NCBI GenBank assembly: GCA_023249955.1
Contig: JAHFBR010000009.1
Span: 1 to 16,725, forward strand
Length of the DNA stretch: 16,725 nucleotides
Source: a bacterium
GTDB taxonomy: Bacteria > Babelota > Babeliae > Babelales > RVW-14
Reading direction: 5' to 3'
A program made the position numbers and the translations under genes. Below the pieces are notes generated by a model. It worked only from the letters and a program-made list of their open reading frames with translations, did not search any database and was not told the origin of the DNA. Below are positions 14,396 through 16,725 of the stretch, piece after piece (positions within the stretch are counted from its first letter, which is position 1; every line of letters begins with the position of its first letter).

Positions 14396-14530
14396 GCTAG
14401 CTGAAGCTTTAGCGAACGTCCGCCTACGCGTAAAGCTACGGCGGGACAGCCTTCGCTCAATTCTCTTGTGTAAATCATTCATTTGAAGAAGCTGGTTTAC
14501 CCAGCCATAGCGCGTTAGCGCGAAGGCTGG
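14396..14530 (-). repeat. tRNA-linked palindromic repeat, copy 2
   Basis: Read on the minus strand, this begins at the CCA of tRNA-Arg with CCAGCCTTCGCGC and matches copy 1 at 4472-4584: the same outer stem (minus-strand arms at plus 14520-14529 and 14447-14456), the same GCTGGGTAAACCAGC hairpin, then GGCTGTCCCGCCG.AGCTTTA.GCGTAGGCGGAC and a GCTAGC end (14396-14401). It differs by about 30 extra bases between the inner hairpin and the second outer arm, and by sequence changes in the first small hairpin that keep the pairing (GCGC-TAAC-GCGC). Confidence 0.8.
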
Positions 14531-14604
14531 TGTGCCCAACAGGATTCGAACCTGTGGCCTAGCGTTTAGGAAACGCTCGCTCTATCCACCTGAGCTATGG
14601 GCAC
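14528..14604 (-). tRNA. tRNA-Arg (CCT)
   Basis: Minus-strand cloverleaf of 77 nt including encoded CCA. The acceptor GTGCCCA pairs with TGGGCAC, followed by discriminator A. The D arm is GCTC...GAGC. The anticodon stem AGCGT/ACGCT encloses TTCCTAA with anticodon CCT. The T arm is ACAGG TTCGAAT CCTGT. The repeat copy 2 begins at its CCA. It would read AGG codons. Confidence 0.95.
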
Positions 14605-14633
14605 TTGTAACTTCAAAAGATTCATCTGCCTTT

Positions 14634-14664
14634 AGTCCCGAGCCATGTCGAGGGATATGGGCAC
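14634..14664. repeat. Short palindromic repeat next to a 9-bp duplicate of the tRNA-Arg 5' end
   Basis: AGTCCCGAGCCATGTCGAGGGA (14634-14655) is an imperfect palindrome (TCCC/GGGA plus an inner GA/TC pairing) like small dispersed palindromes seen in many bacterial genomes. It is followed directly by TATGGGCAC (14656-14664), identical to 14596-14604, the tRNA-Arg 5' end, exactly 60 bp away. No gene is visible here. Confidence 0.3.
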
Positions 14665-14747
14665 ATAACATAGATACTTTATCACGTTTACAGTCGATGG
14701 TTAAGTCTTCTTTGCCTAGTCCCAAACAAAACGGTAAATGTTGCACA

Positions 14748-15716
14748 TCATGCTACCGCTAATCGACGTTTAAGCTCTGGCAACCATTTATGAATAAAAG
14801 TATTTTTCTCGTGATTAAGATCTTGCAACTTCTGCATAAGCACCGCAAGATTCTCTTCATCCATAATACGCTTACGCCGAGCAAACTTCACCGTGTGCAA
14901 GAAATCTTCTGCACGGGTCCAATAATGGTTAATACAGATTCGGTCAACCTGAATAGGCTGCCGACAGGCATCGATATGTTCCCGTGGAATTGAATAAAAT
15001 CCTGGATAGTGCTCGTCTACAATATGAATTTGAAATTTTTTTACAGCACGTGGCCTAACGACTGATTTTACCTGAGCATTATCAATATCCTTCGGCATTT
15101 TCATGACACCATTAGCAGCTGGATAATAATTCCAAGGTGCTTTAAAAATCAGGCTTTCTATCATCAATTTTCCAGGAGGAATACAGGGCAAATTGGATGT
15201 ACCATACAGCTGCCAATTGATTTTTATTGCTCCAACTTCAGGCTTGCTGTCGTAATCCTTTAAAAAGGCTACAAGATTTTCTCTATCCAGCGGAACAATG
15301 AATTCATCAATATCAATAACCGCCAACCATTGCACATCATCTTTACACTGCTTGATGCAGTGATTGTAAGCCTTCATTTGGTCTGACATCCAGGCTTGAA
15401 CACTAGGTGCACAAGGCCAATCGGTAAGTTCAACCACATTTTGAGCAATGTAGGGAGTAAGAACTTCTAAATAATTATCAGTGCTGCCATTGTTGTAAAG
15501 ATAAAAATGCTCAACCCCTTGAATACGATGATACTCAATCCACTCTTTCAGATACGGAGCCTCATTCTGGAAAAAGGCACAGGCGGCAAGATAGTAGCGG
15601 TATTTTTTTGGTTCTGGTTGCTGAGTGATATTAACCGCTGCACTCATGACATAGTGCCCAAACAATAATGGAATCACCGCTAACAAAAATATTTTTGATA
15701 CAAATCTTCTGTTCAT
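14748..15716 (-). CDS. Exported or membrane-anchored GT92-like glycosyltransferase
   Basis: This 322-residue protein resembles family 92 (DUF23) / GT2-like glycosyltransferases, which transfer a sugar from a nucleotide sugar. Residues 44-81 hold the typical FFQNEAPYLKEWIEYHR and FYLYNNGSTDN blocks. IDIDEF (134-139) supplies the DxD-type metal and nucleotide-sugar site, and HYWTR near residue 266 is the conserved C-terminal motif. The N terminus (basic MNRR, hydrophobic residues 9-24, MSAA) is a signal peptide or membrane anchor, so the catalytic domain would be outside the cytoplasm. GGAGAG seven bases upstream supports the ATG at 15716. Donor and acceptor are unknown. It is divergent from the acetyl-CoA synthetase gene. 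Confidence 0.82.
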   Translation of the reverse strand: MNRRFVSKIFLLAVIPLLFGHYVMSAAVNITQQPEPKKYRYYLAACAFFQNEAPYLKEWIEYHRIQGVEHFYLYNNGSTDNYLEVLTPYIAQNVVELTDWPCAPSVQAWMSDQMKAYNHCIKQCKDDVQWLAVIDIDEFIVPLDRENLVAFLKDYDSKPEVGAIKINWQLYGTSNLPCIPPGKLMIESLIFKAPWNYYPAANGVMKMPKDIDNAQVKSVVRPRAVKKFQIHIVDEHYPGFYSIPREHIDACRQPIQVDRICINHYWTRAEDFLHTVKFARRKRIMDEENLAVLMQKLQDLNHEKNTFIHKWLPELKRRLAVA

Positions 15717-15744
15717 AATATCTCTCCAAAAAACCCAGACCCTT

Positions 15745-15773
15745 TTGTTCTTTTTTTTTATTACGGGTATAAC
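15745..15773 (+). promoter_or_regulatory. Promoter of the acetyl-CoA synthetase gene
   Basis: TTGTTC at 15745-15750 and TATAAC at 15768-15773 with a 17-base spacer. Transcription from about 15780 would include the upstream ATG at 15814 that encodes the lipoprotein signal, supporting its use. Confidence 0.5.
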
Positions 15774-15813
15774 TGTGGGGTGTTGTGCATCATTTTAACA
15801 TTTTGGGTGAACT

Positions 15814-16725
15814 ATGAAACGTATTTTGTGGGTGGGGATCATTGTAGCATTAGGGGGTTGTGGTGGTGAACAGACAACATCAAATCACACGGAGAACAAA
15901 ATCATGCGACCAGCGTTAGACATAGAAAGCATCAAAACATTTTGGCATGAACAGGCAGAAAAACTTTCGTGGTCCAAAAAATGGGACAATACGCTTGAAT
16001 GGAATCCGCCCTTTGCCAAGTGGTTTGCTGGCGGCGAGCTAAATGCGTCATACAACTGCCTCGACGTCCATCTACAGGGACCACGCAAAGATAAAGTTGC
16101 CATCCTCTGGGAAGATGAGCTAGGCAACACACAACAGGTAACGTATCAACAGCTGTTTGCAATGACCAACCAGTACGCCAGCGTACTGCAAAACCTTGGC
16201 ATCACCAAAGGCGATATTGTCATGATTTATCTTCCCATGACACCACAAGCTGCAGCCATGATGCTTGCGTGTGCACGCATCGGCGCCACACATTCCGTGG
16301 TATTTTCTGGCTTCAGCAGTCAGTCGCTTCAAGATCGCATTGCCGATACCCAAGCAAAAGTTGTTATCACTGCTGATGCCGGCCTGCGCCGCGGCAACAA
16401 GATTTGGTTGAAAAAAATTGTTGATGATGCTGTTGCACAATCACCGTCGGTCAAGCATGTTTTGGTCATCAAACGCTTTGATGACGCCATCGACATGGTT
16501 GCAGGACGTGATACCTTTTTACACGATGAATTGCTCAAAGCCAAAGACTTTGTTGAGCCGGTACCCGTAGAATCAACGCATCCATTATTTATCTTGTATA
16601 CCTCCGGCACCACGGGAAAACCAAAGGGATTAATGCACTCCACCGGCGGTTATTTGACCTATGCTCGCTCAACATTCTTGTGGGCATTTGCTCCCGATGA
16701 GGCATCAGTTTATTGGTGCACTGCC
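15814..16725 (+). CDS. acs: Acetyl-CoA synthetase (AMP-forming) with lipoprotein signal peptide, partial
   Basis: The gene runs off the window (304 codons seen; family length about 650). Acs makes acetyl-CoA from acetate, ATP and CoA and is normally cytosolic. Family blocks are clear: NASYNCLDVHL, YLPMTPQAAAMMLACARIGA, SVVFSGFSSQSLQDRI, the adenylate motif YTSGTTGKPKG (residues 262-272) and YWCTA at the edge. The frame is open back to an ATG at 15814 encoding MKRILWVGIIVALGGCGG: basic start, hydrophobic core and lipobox LGGC with Cys16, predicting a lipidated exported enzyme. GGGTG lies a few bases upstream. An internal ATG at 15904 (residue 31), with GGAG nine bases before it, would give a conventional cytosolic Acs; both starts may be used. 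Confidence 0.9.
   Translation, partial: MKRILWVGIIVALGGCGGEQTTSNHTENKIMRPALDIESIKTFWHEQAEKLSWSKKWDNTLEWNPPFAKWFAGGELNASYNCLDVHLQGPRKDKVAILWEDELGNTQQVTYQQLFAMTNQYASVLQNLGITKGDIVMIYLPMTPQAAAMMLACARIGATHSVVFSGFSSQSLQDRIADTQAKVVITADAGLRRGNKIWLKKIVDDAVAQSPSVKHVLVIKRFDDAIDMVAGRDTFLHDELLKAKDFVEPVPVESTHPLFILYTSGTTGKPKGLMHSTGGYLTYARSTFLWAFAPDEASVYWCTA

Noticed and set aside
14532..14762. 76-codon plus-strand frame over tRNA-Arg
   Set aside because: It is antisense to a tRNA gene; the NRIRTCGLAFRKR-like peptide is a familiar false translation of antisense tRNA.

Overview
The window looks like a chromosome segment from an obligately intracellular or host-dependent bacterium. The best fit is a member of Candidatus Dependentiae (TM6), with Chlamydiae or Rickettsiales as alternatives. 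The case rests on two tandem ATP/ADP-translocase-type nucleotide transporters, several exported enzymes, a very large exported repeat protein ending in a phage-type chaperone-of-endosialidase (S74) domain, and palindromic intergenic repeats. The assignment is inferred from gene content only; the window has no rRNA to confirm it.

Layout. Bases 1-449 hold no secure gene but include a strong promoter (239-266) for the transporter pair. At 450-3274 lie two tandem nucleotide transporter paralogs, followed by rpsB with its own promoter and a structured leader. Next come tRNA-Ser(GGA), a palindromic repeat beginning at the tRNA CCA end, the small SRP RNA (ffs) and a flavodoxin-fold quinone reductase. 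At 5423-6041 a tiny one-TM protein gene abuts arfB (ribosome rescue). From 6146 to 10959 lie a signal-peptide-bearing P-loop kinase-like gene ending inside a long perfect hairpin, and the 1249-residue repeat protein. A bidirectional terminator separates that gene from a convergent DEAD-box helicase gene. The right part has an exported MsrA-MsrB fusion, a YaiI/YqxD (DUF188) gene, tRNA-Arg(CCT) with a second inverted copy of the tRNA-linked repeat, an exported GT92-like glycosyltransferase, and an acetyl-CoA synthetase truncated by the window end.

Most striking features. (1) The acetyl-CoA synthetase reading frame starts with an in-frame lipoprotein signal peptide and lipobox, downstream of a good promoter. 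(2) With the exported P-loop kinase and exported glycosyltransferase, this gives three nucleotide- or nucleotide-sugar-dependent enzymes that seem to leave the cytoplasm, next to transporters that import host nucleotides. This suggests enzymes working in a host compartment where ATP, CoA and sugar nucleotides are available. (3) A roughly 110-135 bp palindromic element sits directly at the CCA end of two different tRNA genes 10 kb apart, in the same orientation relative to each tRNA.

Housekeeping functions (S2, SRP RNA, ArfB, helicase, tRNAs) are interspersed singly rather than in classical operons; for example, rpsB is not followed by tsf.
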